Assembly: GCA_031256975.1 (NCBI GenBank)
Contig: JAIRPN010000010.1
Location: forward strand, 1-64,000
Origin: Verrucomicrobiales bacterium
GTDB taxonomy: Bacteria; Verrucomicrobiota; Verrucomicrobiia; Methylacidiphilales; JAAUTS01
Length of the DNA stretch: 64,000 nt
Direction of reading: 5' to 3'
Positions 1 through 12,600 of this stretch are shown piece by piece. Each line of letters begins with the position of its first letter. The first letter of the stretch is position 1. Below the pieces are notes generated by a model. The model was given only the letters and a program-made list of their open reading frames with translations. It searched no databases and had not been told where the DNA came from. The position numbers and the translations under genes were made by a program.

Positions 1-213
1 AAGGGACCGGCCGAGGGAGTGGACATCGAGTGTGACCACGGCAATACCGTGCTGATCCCGCTGGGCACCGCGCTGCGCACGCCGTTCATCGATCCGACGG
101 CGCTGCCCAAGCAACCGCAAGTGTGGAAATACCGCATCCAATATCGCAAGGGCGACCTGTCGGTGGGCAACTGGAGTTCGGTGATGGAAATCACCGTCAA
201 GGAACAATCCTGA
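1..213 (+). CDS. C-terminal end of a truncated hypothetical protein (starts before the window)
   Basis: Open frame runs from base 1 through the GTG at 19 to the stop at 211-213 (KGPAEGVDIECDHGNTVLIPLGTALRTPF...WKYRIQYRKGDLSVGNWSSVMEITVKEQS). No start is visible upstream. Confidence 0.55.
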   Translation, partial: KGPAEGVDIECDHGNTVLIPLGTALRTPFIDPTALPKQPQVWKYRIQYRKGDLSVGNWSSVMEITVKEQS

Positions 214-626
214 AACAATCAATATCGGCACCAACGGTTACATCGTCACAACCACGATAAAACAGATCTAACTATACCAGTCGGGTATGAAAGAGAGCAA
301 AATCAGTATTAGACCACAATAGTGGTGTTACATATATTTTTGGTTGGATAATTTATACAAACTACATCGACTATCACAGTGAATAAAAGGGATTATTCTA
401 ACAGATTGGATGTGCCAACCGTCAGGTTCTTTGGCGGTGCCGGACTGCTGTCGTTTGATAGTGCTGCTTTGGGGAATTACGCAGTTTCGCCGGTTGCTTC
501 AAACAATAAATCCGGCAAGCGAAAATGCCCCGTGTCCTCCCGCGTTTCATTTGCAATTAAGTCGGCATGCAAATTTCACCTCTTTCACCATTCAAATATA
601 ATCCAACTTTAAACCAATCATCCCCT

Positions 627-3600
627 ATGAAAATCCACGTAATCCACATGTCCTTCACATTGCGCCGATCAATGATCTTGGCGTTCATGCTGCTTTCCCT
701 CTGCGCCTCCGCGTTGAATGTCTTTGCCCAATCCACCTGGACGGTCAACGGGGATGGGGACTGGTCGAACGGGGCCAACTGGTCGGCGGGGGTGCCGAAC
801 GGGGTCGGGGCGCAGGCTTCGTTCAACGCGGCGGGGCTGACTTCCAATAAGACCATCACGCTGGATGTGCCGGTCACGGTGGGATCATTTTTCGTGTTCG
901 GCGCGCCGTCGGTCAATACCACGTTGTCGTTCACCGGCAACGACCTGACCTTTAACCAAAGCGGCGGGTCGCTGCTGAGCATCCAGGATTATCATGCGGT
1001 GACTTTTGCCAACAACCTCGTGCTCGGCTCGGACTTGCAGATTCATCTGCCCGCCGACGGCGCGGAAGGGCCGTCGTCGCTGACCTTGAACGGCAATCTG
1101 GCGGGCAACGGCTACGCGCTGAACATCGAGACCGGCTTCCAGACCGGGCAGGTGGTCATCAACGGCGCGATCAGCGGGGCGGGCACGCAGGTCAACAAGA
1201 CCAGCCTGGGCATTTTGCAGCTCAACAGCGGGAACAATTCGTTTGATGGCGGGCTGAATGTCAGCGGCGGGTCGGTGCTGACAAATATCACCAGCAGCGG
1301 CGGCATCGTCCTCGGCAACGCGGTTGCGGGCAGGAACAACCTGGGCGCGGGGGATGTCAGCGTCAGCGGCAACGGGACCTTGCTGCAGATTCGCAGCTCG
1401 GCGGCGAACCAGACGGTGGACCTGCAATCCGGCACGCTGGGTATTGGTTCCGGTGCGCGGGTGGAAGTGATCAAGAACGCCACGGGTCACACGGGCGGCG
1501 CGTTCACCGTCAGCGGCGGCAGCCTCATCGGTTCCGGCACCCTGTATCTTTCCGGCCTGGATTTCAACATGACCGGCGGTTCCATCAGCGGCGCGCCGAA
1601 CTTGTACCTCGACAGCGGCACCGGCGCGACGGCGGCCACGGTGCAGAACATCGGCGGCAACACCGCCATCACCGGTCTGGGCGACATCACCAAGGAAGGT
1701 CCCGGCACCCTGAAAGTCGCCGACACGGTCACCGCGTTGTCAGCGGACAACTTGTTCTTCCGCAGCGGCACCTTGAACTTCGGCAGCGGTGCGGATGTCA
1801 CCCTCAGCGGCACGCTGGCGCTGGGTAATAGCGGCACCGGCGCGCTGGCGCAAAGCATTGTGCTGGGCAAGGCCGGCCAGCTTGACAACGTCAACAACAT
1901 CGTGGTGCTGGACGGTTATGACGACAGCTTCACCAAATACTACAACGTCGCCACGCTGAACCTCGGCGGTTTCGACCAGGGCATTAACAACATCAGCGTC
2001 GGCAATCTCGCCGCCATCCGCCTGGACATGGGCGCGGCAAGCGGGGCGAACACGCTGACGTTGACCGGCAATAACTCCGGTGACGTCAACATCATCAACT
2101 GGCAGGGTAATCCCACCTCGCACCTTGGCGACGGCAACGCGACGGTGTTTGACAAAATCATCCTCACCGGCGGTGTCAATCCCGCCGATGTCTGGGTCTA
2201 TGGCTATGAAAAAGGCGTCGTCGCCGACGGCGGCGCGGGCGAATACAAACCCACCGCCTTCCTCACCGCCGCGTGGAACACCGCCGCCGCCGGCAACTGG
2301 TTCGATTATAAAAACTGGGGATCCGGCACGAACATCGCCGGCATGGAAATCCCCAATCACCCCGGCGCCGTCGCCAACCTCGGCAGTTGGAACAGCGGCA
2401 ATTCCTACATCACTCTCGGCGGCACCATCACCCTCGGCACCTTGCACCGGGGAGATCGGACTGGTGGCGTTTTATCGGGCGGCACCATCATCTGGGACAG
2501 CGGCGTGACTGGCGAGACGGCAAAGTTGATCAATAGCACATACATGTATTTCAACGTCGTCCCGTGGGTTCTCAACAGTGATCTGGAGGTGAACCTGGGG
2601 AGCGTTTTCACCTACAACGATGGGTTGATTAGCGGCACTGGAGGGCTGATTTTCAACGGCGGTTACATGATACGCAATGGCGGCAACACCTACAGCGGCG
2701 GCACGGTTATCAATCCGGGGTCAACCGTCGGCATTTATAATGCCACCGCCAACACCGCGCAAAGTTTTCTCGGCACCGGCACGCTGACCATCAACGGCGG
2801 GTGGCTGCTGGGCGGTGATCGGAACAACGGCACCTCCCGTGCCATCACCATCGTCACCAACCCGCTAACCATCAACGGCGACTTCACCAGCAGCTATCTC
2901 ACCTTCGGCTACGGCGGCGACGTGACCCTCAGCGGCACCCGCACCATTACCGTTAATGAAGGGGCGAACAACGTTACCAGCAATCCATCCGTCGCTTTCA
3001 GTGCCACTACGAATTTAGTCGGCACCGGCGGGCTGATTAAAGCAGGAGCTTATCGCATGGATTTGTTCAGCCCGAACAACACCTTCAGCGGCGGGCTGAC
3101 GGTTAACCAAGGCTATCTCTACACCACGATTGGCGCGGGCGGCTATGTTATCGGTGAACTCGCGCCCGGGCAAAACTACCTTGGCAGCGGCACCGTCATT
3201 GTCAACAGCGGCGCCAACATTTGGAATTACATGGCTGCTGGCAGCGTGGGAGAATTGCGCGGCACGTTGGTGGTCAATGGCGGTTACTTTGGCAACTATG
3301 GCGGTTCCGGTACGATGTTGCTGCAAAATACGGGCACGATCATCGGCGCCAACAACAGCGGCGGCCTCCAATTTCAAAATAACCAGGTGGTGGTGAACAA
3401 CGGCATTACGCTGGTCAACCGTCCGAACCTCAGTTTCAATACCAATGCCTCTGGGAATGAGCAGGTGCTTGCCGGTTTGCCTTTCACGGGGGTTGGTATA
3501 ATTTCCAAAAGCAGCGCTGGCACTCTCCATGTGAACACGCAGGTGAACGGTCAAACCGTGAACCTCGGCGGCGGTGTTTTGCAGCTGAACGTCAACGGCA

Positions 3601-6600
3601 ATTACTTTAACACCGTCTCGCTCAGCGGCGGCATCTTGCGCACGGGCACGGCGACGAATAACAGCTTGGGGGTGCTGAACCTCACCGGCAACGCGGGCAT
3701 TTACATGGAGACGGACAGCGTGCTGACCTTCAGCGGCTTCAGCGGCACTGCCTCGTCCGCTTGGACTTCGGCGATGCAGTTGAGCCTCGCCAACGACGAC
3801 GGCGTGTGGAACACACTGGCCACTCCGGGCGTGACCAACAATTATATTTACATCACCAACACCGCCAACACCACGCAGCTTAACAACATCGCCTTCACCG
3901 GTTACGCCCCCGGCGCAACTTTTTTGACCAACGACGGCGGCACAACATGGTATCTCGCGCCCGACAGCGTGCAAATCAAAGAATGGACCGGCAACCCCTC
4001 CGCGAGTTTCACGGGCACAACGTGGAGCGCGTCCGCCGACTGGCTGAACGGTGTGCCGAACGCCAGCGGTGATTACGCCGCCATTCGCGACGTCGATGAA
4101 AAGCTCCATAACAAGACCATTTTAGTGGACGATTTATTCACCGTCGGCACGCTGGAAATCAGCAACGCCAGCGCGACGTTCACCCTCGGCGGCAGCGGCA
4201 CGCTGGGGTTTAGCGACCCGAGCGGCACGGCGCGTTTGAACCTCGCCAACGGCAACACGCCGATTTTCACGGCCGCCTGGCAACTGGACAGTGACCTGAA
4301 CTTCAGTGGCTTGAACTCCGGCAACATTTTATTAAAAAACAAAATCAGCGGCACCGGCGGCATCACTTACACCAGTGCAAACAATTATAGCTCCTTGCAA
4401 CTGAGCGACAGCGGCACGGCGAATGATTTTTCGGGCGGCTTCCGCTGGATCGGCAGCGTCGCCACTGGCGCCAATGCCACCAATAGCCAGCGCATTGGCT
4501 TTATGAACGACGGCACGCTGCTCGGCACCGGCACGTTCACCATCGGTGACGGCACGGCGGGGCGTTGGTACGTCATCGAACTCGGCGCGGCTAACGTGAG
4601 CCGCGTGGTGACCCTCGGCGGTCTGGAAATCGCAGGCAATATTTTCTTCGGCCAGTACACCGCCAACACTACCGGTACGCTGACACTGCAAAGCACGACG
4701 GGCGTCGGCACCATTACCAGCGGCACGTGGACACTTGGTGGCAGCGGGGGAAATGCGGGTGGCTGGAGCGGCATGTCCACGCTCAACCTCAATATGGATC
4801 TCACAGGGCCGGGCACCCTCAATATCGGCGGCTACACATACGTGGGACTGTCTGGCAACAACACCTTCACCGGCGGGGTTCGCTTCGGCGGCGTTGGTTC
4901 GGTCGTCATCATCGGCGCTGACAACGTCCTCGGCACCGGCACGGCCACCCTTACCGGCGGTGAGATGGGCGTCGGCATCGCGAACGGCGCCAACCACACC
5001 CTCGACAATCCGTGGCTGTTCGGCGGCGCCGACAGTCTGTTCACGCAGCGGACCGCCAACAGCACCCTCACCCTGGGCTACTCGGGCAGCAGCCAGCTCG
5101 CCACCACGACGGGCTTCCTGATGGTCGCCGTCAGCAGCACGCTCATTTTTGGGGAAAACCATGTGCTTTACGGGCCGGGCGGAGTCAACGTCGGCTATAA
5201 CGCCAGCACCTGGCAAGGTACGCTGGTGTTGCAGGGCACGAACACCTACCTGGGCGACACCACCATCCTCTCGGGCCGACTGGTCGTCGGCAACGACGCA
5301 GCCTTGGGCGCCGGACGGCTCGTGTTCTATGCGGGGGACCTGGCGGGTTCGTTGGCCTCCTACAGCGCGCCCGTGACGCTCAGCAACGCGGTGGCTTTTG
5401 ATGGTAACACCATCAGACTTGATGGTACTGCCGGGCTGCTGACGCTGGCGCCGACGGTTTCCCAAACAACAGCCTTGGCGAACAACAAGACGTTCAGCGT
5501 GACCGGCACGGCGAAACTGGGATCGACCATTTCCTTCACCGGCGCGGGCGGCCTGATCAAAACCGGCGCGGGGACGCTGCTGGTGAGCAGCACCAGCAGT
5601 GATTACACCGGCGCGACGCAAATCGCGCAGGGCACCCTGTCGGCGAACGCGGGCGGCGGCAACATCACGCTGGGCAAAGTGGTGGCGGGCGAGAACTATT
5701 TCGGCAGCGGTAATGTGTCCTTCGTCAGCGGCAATTACGTGCGGACTTTGGAACTGATCACCACGGGCAGCGTGACGCTGGCGGGGAATTTGCAATTGAA
5801 CGGCAACAGCGCGGTGAACACGGCGAACATCAACGTGACGGAAACCAGCGGCACGGTGGCGGGTAGCAGCGTGACGCTGTACCTGGACCCCGACGGCAGT
5901 GCGAATCTGCTGGGCAACGACTACGGCTACCTGCGGGCGGCGGGGGACATCGTGAAGATCGGCAGCGGCACCGGCAACATCATGGGCGCGAATATCGTGG
6001 CGGGCGGCGAGTTCCGGATGACCGACGGCGTGTTGAACTGGACCGGCGGCAGGATCAGCGCCACCAATTTGGATTACAGCGGCGGCACCTTGAACCTGGG
6101 CAGCATCAACAGCCCCGGACTGCAAAAGCTGACGTTGGGCGGCGGAGTCATCCTGAACGTCAACGCCGGGGCCAACGCCATGCTGACCGGCGCGGCGCTG
6201 GACCTGGCGGGCAACGCGACGATTGATTTGCACGGCACTGGCGTGCTGACCTTGAACCGGGCGGCCAGCTCCTGGGCCGGTGCCCTGACGGTGGCGAACT
6301 GGGACGGCATCCTGGCGGGCGGCGGCAACACGCGCCTGCAACTGACCACCAGCAGCATCAGCGGCGCGCAACTGGGCAGCATCACCTTCCAGAACGTTGA
6401 CCCCGGCATCCAGTATTTGCAGGGTTCGCGGTTGACCAAGAACTACCTGGGCTACTACGAGCTGGTGCCGCTGGGCGCGGGCGCGACCTGGAGTGGCAGC
6501 AACGGCAACGATTTGTGGGACGCGGCGACGGTGGACAACTGGGAGCCGAACACCATTCCCAACGCGCAGGGGGCCAACGCGGTGTTCGCCGACCTGGACC

Positions 6601-9600
6601 CGGGCCTGAACGGCAAGACGGTGACCATGCAGAACAACGTGACCCTGGGCGGCCTGTTGCTCTCCAGCACCACGGCGGACCATTACACCATCAGCGGCAA
6701 TCCGTATGTGTTGTATTTCAACCAGACGCCGGGGGCGGGCAACGCCTATATCCAGGTGGGCAGCGACAACTCGGTGACGCTGGACATGCTGGTGGGCTTG
6801 CAGAGCAACCTGGACATCGGGCAGTTCGGCAGCGGTACGTTGACCTTCAACAAGACCATCAGCGGCAACTACGGCGTGACCAAGCTGGGTGACGGCGTGG
6901 TGGTGTTCAACGGCACCAACACCTACCTGGGCGGTTTCTCGCTGGAAGCGGGCGAGGTGATCATGGGCAGCGACGGCGCGCTGGCGGGCGGCCTGTTGTC
7001 GTTCAACGGCGGCACGCTGAACACCGGCGGCACCAGCCGCACTTTGTCCAACGCCTACGTGGTGGGCGGCACGGTGGGCTTCACCGGCACCGCAACCCTG
7101 ACCGGCAACGGCCTGGTGAACACGGCGGGCGGGCTGAAGGTGAATGACCGGGTCATCGCCAGCGGCCCGATCAGCGGCACCGGTTCGCTGTCCAAGAGCG
7201 GGACGGGCGAACTGTTGCTGACCGGCAGCAACACCTTTTCGGGCGGTTTCGCCGCCAGCGAGGGCGTGACCGGCATCAACAACAACAACGCGCTGGGCAC
7301 CGGCACCGCGACGCTGGGCGCCAGCGGCACCCTGCGGCTGGACGCGGACGGCCTGAACCTGGCGAACAACGTGAACGCCGACGGCGGCGAACTCAACACC
7401 GGAGTGAACAGCGGGACCTTGAGCGGTACCATCAGCGGCAGCAACGGCTTTGCCAAGGGCGGCAGCGGCACGCTGACCGTGACGCAGAGCAACAGCTACA
7501 GCGGCACGACCCACATCAACGGCGGCAATCTGGTCGCCGCCAACGCGGACGCGCTGGGCGAATCGACGGCCAACATCAGCTCGACGCTGACCCTGGATTT
7601 CACCGGCACCCTGGACAACACCCTCGAGGGCAGCGGCGCCCTGGTAAAAGCGGGCAGCGGCACGGCGACGGTCAGCGGCTCCAACAGCGGTTTTTCAGGC
7701 GACAGCCGGTTGCAACAAGGTACGCTGGTGGTGGCGAACGATGACGCGTTGGGCAGCGGCACGCTGACCATGAATGATGCGACCACGCTGGGTTACCTGG
7801 ACGGCATTAACCTGGGCAACATCATCAACGTGCTGGCCGGCGGCACCTTCAACGTGGCGAGCGGCACGGCGACGCAGTCGGGCGTGATCAGCGGCTCGAA
7901 CATCTGGAAGACCGGCACCGGCAATTTGACTCTGACCGCGGCGAACGATTACAGCGGCACGACCACCGTCAGCGCGGGCGAACTGCAACTGGGCGACGGC
8001 GGCACCACCGGCAGCATTCTGGCGCTGAGCGACACCACCAAAAACGTGACCATCAACGCCGGCGCGGCGCTGGTGTTCAACCGCAGCGACACGGTCACCT
8101 ATACCGGCAACAACCTCACCGGCGCGGGCCGGGTGATCCAGCGTGGCGACGGCACACTGCTGTTCGACGGTCCCGCGGCGCAACAGGCTTTCACCGGCGG
8201 CGTCATGGTCGAGAGCGGCACGATGAAGGTGGCGCACACCGCCGGCGTCAGCGGCACCATCACCATCGAGAGCGACGGCACCTTCGTGTTCGGCGAAACC
8301 AGCGAGGACGGCAGCTACGCGAGCAATTACGGCCTGACCAACGCCATCGCGGGCGACGGCACCCTGCGGATTGACCTTTCCGAGGAATCGTACCTGGTGG
8401 ACACCCCGGCGACCATCACCTTCGGCAACAACGCGGGGCAGGCGGCGACTTACGGGCAGAACTTCCACGGCACGGTGGAGATCGGTCACGCGACCTACGT
8501 GGTCAACCCGTTGATGGAGACTTTCCTCAACAGCGGCACCTCCTCGCTCAAGACCACGGCGGGCAGCTACGGCACGATCGCCGGGACCGGCGGCACCATG
8601 CGGCGCATCGAGGGCGGGGTGGACTTCGCGGGCGGTATTTTCGAGTGGAAGTTTGACGCGGCCAACAACCCGACGGCGATCATTTCCACCGGCAGCCTGG
8701 GGATCACCGCCAGCTCGACCTTCCGGCTGAACTTGCAGAGCCAGTTGGAGACCAACACCAGCGGCAGCCAGGCCCTGGCCTCGCTGTTTGACACGGTGCG
8801 GACCGGGGCGGACTCGCTGCTGCTGGCGGAAAGCGACACGGCCATCACCGGCGCGATGAACTGGGCGGCCTTGCAGTACAGCGTCAACAACGGCGCGAGC
8901 TGGAATCCGCTGACCGAGCCGATCCGGCAGGGGATCTCCCAAAGCGGCACGGAAGTGGCCAAGGGCGTGTTCGACTGGACGGCGGTGGCGGTGGCCGGTG
9001 CGGGTGACAACGAACTGCGGGTGGGCTACGCGCTGGACAAATTGGAAGTGTTCAAGGACCAGACGCTGGAACTGGCGCTGGCGGCCAGTGATGCCAGCAA
9101 CAGTTTCCAAACCGAGATCACCGATTATATCTGGGCGGGCAGCGCGACCAACGACGGCGCGGCCTATGCGGCCAAACAGGGCAGCGGCAGCGTGCAGTTC
9201 ACCGACGTGACCGGCACGCGGGGCATCGTGCTCAATTCCGCCAACAGCTACACCGGCACCACCGGCATCAGCGGCAGCACGACCCTGACCCTGAGCAACA
9301 GCGGCGCGCTGGGCAGCGGCACGCGGCACACGGTGCTGGTGAGCGCGACTGATACCGGAGCTCTGCTCAATGTCAACGGACAAACGGCGAATGTGGGCGG
9401 CATTAACATCGCCAACGGTGCACAGATCAATTTGAATGGCGGCACGCTGAACATTATCGACAACGCCTCGGGCCAGACCGGGGTTACCGCCACCGCGCAG
9501 GGCGGCGGCAACGTCAGCGGCAACAACGCGCTGACCGGCAGCGGCGCCCTGAACGTGAACTTTGGCAACCTGGCCGTCAGCGGCAGCAACGGCACCTTGC

Positions 9601-12600
9601 ACGGCAGCGGCAGCATTGCAAGCACGGCGACCGTGACCTTGCAACACGTGGCCGGCCTGGGCGACTCCACGCTGACCGACAGCGGTCTGCTGATCTTCGA
9701 CGGCGCGACCGGCACCAACCTGAACAACATCGGCGGCGCGGGCCTGGTCAGTGCCACCAACGCGGCGAACGTCATCCTCGGCGGTAGCAACAGCGCCTTC
9801 ACCGGCACCTGGAGCATCGCCAACAACAGCAATTTGAAGGCGATCAGCGCAAACAGCCTCGGCAACGGGAAAATCACCGACAGTGGAACTCTCACGCTCG
9901 GCGGCACTTCAAACTTCACACTTAACACTGCAAACTTGATTTCCGGCACCGGCGTGCTGCTGAAAGAGGACGCCAACACTGTGACCGTCACGCACAATTC
10001 CGGCACGGCTGGCAGCCTGTTGATCAACAACGGCACCCTGGCTTTCACCAACAACGGCCGATTCACCAGCACCGGCAACGCCAATGTCAACGGCGGCGCG
10101 TTGGCGGTGAGCGGCAGCGGCCTGCTCAATGTCGGCGGCACCTACACCAACAGCGCCAACGGCACGCTGGCGGTGGACCTGCAAGATCGCGGCGCCAATG
10201 ACGCCTTTGTCATCGCGCAGTCGGCCACGCTCAGCGGCACCCTGGCGGTCGCCAACTTCAGCGGCAGCGAGGCCGGCGTGACCAGGGCCAGCGACCTGGC
10301 CAACGGCACGCAACTGGTCCTGCACACCACCGACACCATCCGCGGCGACTTCGGTACGGTCAGCGGCGTGGCGGCGAGCACGCGTAACTACATTTACGGC
10401 GGCGGCTACATTGCCGGCGGCACCGATTACTATGTCGGTTACAAGCTGGCCTGGTACGGCGACGACACCCACGCGACCGGCCTGTTCGACGTGACCGACG
10501 GCAGCTTTGAAATCGACGACCTCTACGGCATCGAAAACGAAGTCACCGTCAGCGGCATCGGCTTGCAGGATCGCCCGACCTCGCCGATCAACGGCTGGGA
10601 CGGCAAGAGCCTGACCAAGACCGGCAGCGGCACCTTGATCCTGAGCGCTTCCAACACCTACACCGGCACCACCACCGTCAACGGCGGCGTGCTGGCCATC
10701 ACCAACCACACCGGCAGCAACGCGGCGGGACTGGTGAACGGCGGCACGGTCAGTGTCAGCGGCTCCAATGCGCTGTGGCAGACGGGCGCGTTTAGCGTCG
10801 GTTCGACCGGCGAGGGCGTGGTGAATCTCGGCAACAGCGGCACGCTGTTGACCAAGGGCTCGGTGGCGTCCGGTGACGCGGCAAACAAATACCGGGTCTA
10901 TATCGGCGAACAGGCCGGCTCAGCCGGCAGCGTCACGTTGACCGGCTCGTCGGTGTGGATCAACAGCACCGGCGTCGCCGCCAGCGGCACCGACTCGCGG
11001 CTGACGGTGGGCGCGCTGGGCAGCGGCACCCTGAACGTGCTTGACGGTTCACGCGTGGTCACCGACCGCCTCATCCTCGGCGCGGGCGACGGCAGCGAAG
11101 GCACGGTCGTCATCAGCGGCAGCGGCTCGAAGATTAGCGCCGACGCGGGCGGGGCGAAGACCGCGCTGACAGTGGGCTTTTCCGGCAGCGGCAACCTGCT
11201 GGTGGCAAACGGCGGCGAGTTGAACACCAATTCGGCGACCGTCGGCGGCTACATCATCAACGAACCGCCGTTCCTGGGCGTCGAGCGGGGCACCGGCCTG
11301 GTCACGGTCAGCGGCAGCGGCTCGCGGTGGGTGTTGAAGAACCAACTGGCCATCGGCGACGGCGCGACGGGCTCGGTGCTGATTGAAAACGGCGCGAAAT
11401 TCAGCGGCTCGCAGGCGACCTATGTCATCATTGGCATGGGCGGCTGGGCCGGCGCGCAGACTGCCAATCAAAACACCGCCGGCAGCGGCACGTTGACAGT
11501 GACCGGCACCGGCTCTGAATTTTACACGGCCAGCGACATTTACGTCGGCTATGGCGGCGCTTACGGGGCAACCGGCACGGCACGCGGCGAAGGCACGCTG
11601 ACGGTGGCGGACGGCGCGGTGGTGACCAGCAGCGGCGCACTGGTCGCCGGCGTGGATAACCGCTCGACCGGCGCGGTGACGGTGACCGGTGGCACGCTGG
11701 CGAACAGCGACGCGGTGCTCGCCTATGGCGCCAACTCGGTGGCGAGCGGCACGGTCGGCGGCGACGGCGTGTGGGCGGTGGCGGGTGATTTTGTCAACGG
11801 CTACGGCGGCACGTCCGCGCTGAACGTCAGCCAGAGCGGCACGGTGACAGCGGGCGGGACCTATGCGCAAAACGCGGCCTCGACGCTGACGGTGGGCATT
11901 AGCGACGGCGCACGGACGGGCGCCTACGTGGTGGCGCAATCGGCGACCATCAGCGGAACCTTGAACGTGACCGGCACGACGCTGAACGTGACGGCGACCA
12001 CGGCGAGCGGAGTGCTGGCCAGCGGGACGACCTTGCTCATGCACACCACCGGCGGCATCGCCAATGACTTTACAACCAAGACCGGCGCGGCGCTGGACAG
12101 CGACGGCCGGGACTTCATCGTCAGCGGGGCGTTCAAGACCGCCGACGGGCTGGACTATGTGCTGGGGCAGGGGTTGGCGTGGTTCAGCAACACCAACTAC
12201 AGCCACGGCAACTTCACGCTGGCGGCGGGCGAGACGTTCAACGTGGACGTGACTTTGAGCAACACGACCAGTGGCAGCGGCGGCTGGAACGGCCAGACGC
12301 TGACCAAGCTGGGCGACGGCACACTGATTTTGAGCGCGAGCAATAATTACAGCGGCGGGGCGAACGTCAACAGCGGCACCCTGCGCTTGCAAAATCTGTA
12401 CGGCGCGGGCAGCGGCACGGTTGCGGTGGCCGCGGGCGCGGTGGCGGACCTGAGCGGCACGGGCGCGTATGCCAATACCACCACCGGCAGCGGCACGGCG
12501 GTCGTTAGCGGCAGCGTGCAACTCACCGGCAGCAACTCGATTGCCGACTGGCTGGTGACGGGCAACGGCCTGGTGACCTCGCAGAGCAACCTGGGCGGCG

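Noticed and set aside
4332-7514. 1060-aa minus-strand ORF inside the giant autotransporter
   Set aside because: Shadow ORF of the GC-rich GGC/AGC/GGC-AC repeat coding strand; Arg/Ala/His-rich low-information protein with no domain. Same for minus ORFs at 1740, 3015, 7695, 9909, 11049, 14256, 17280.
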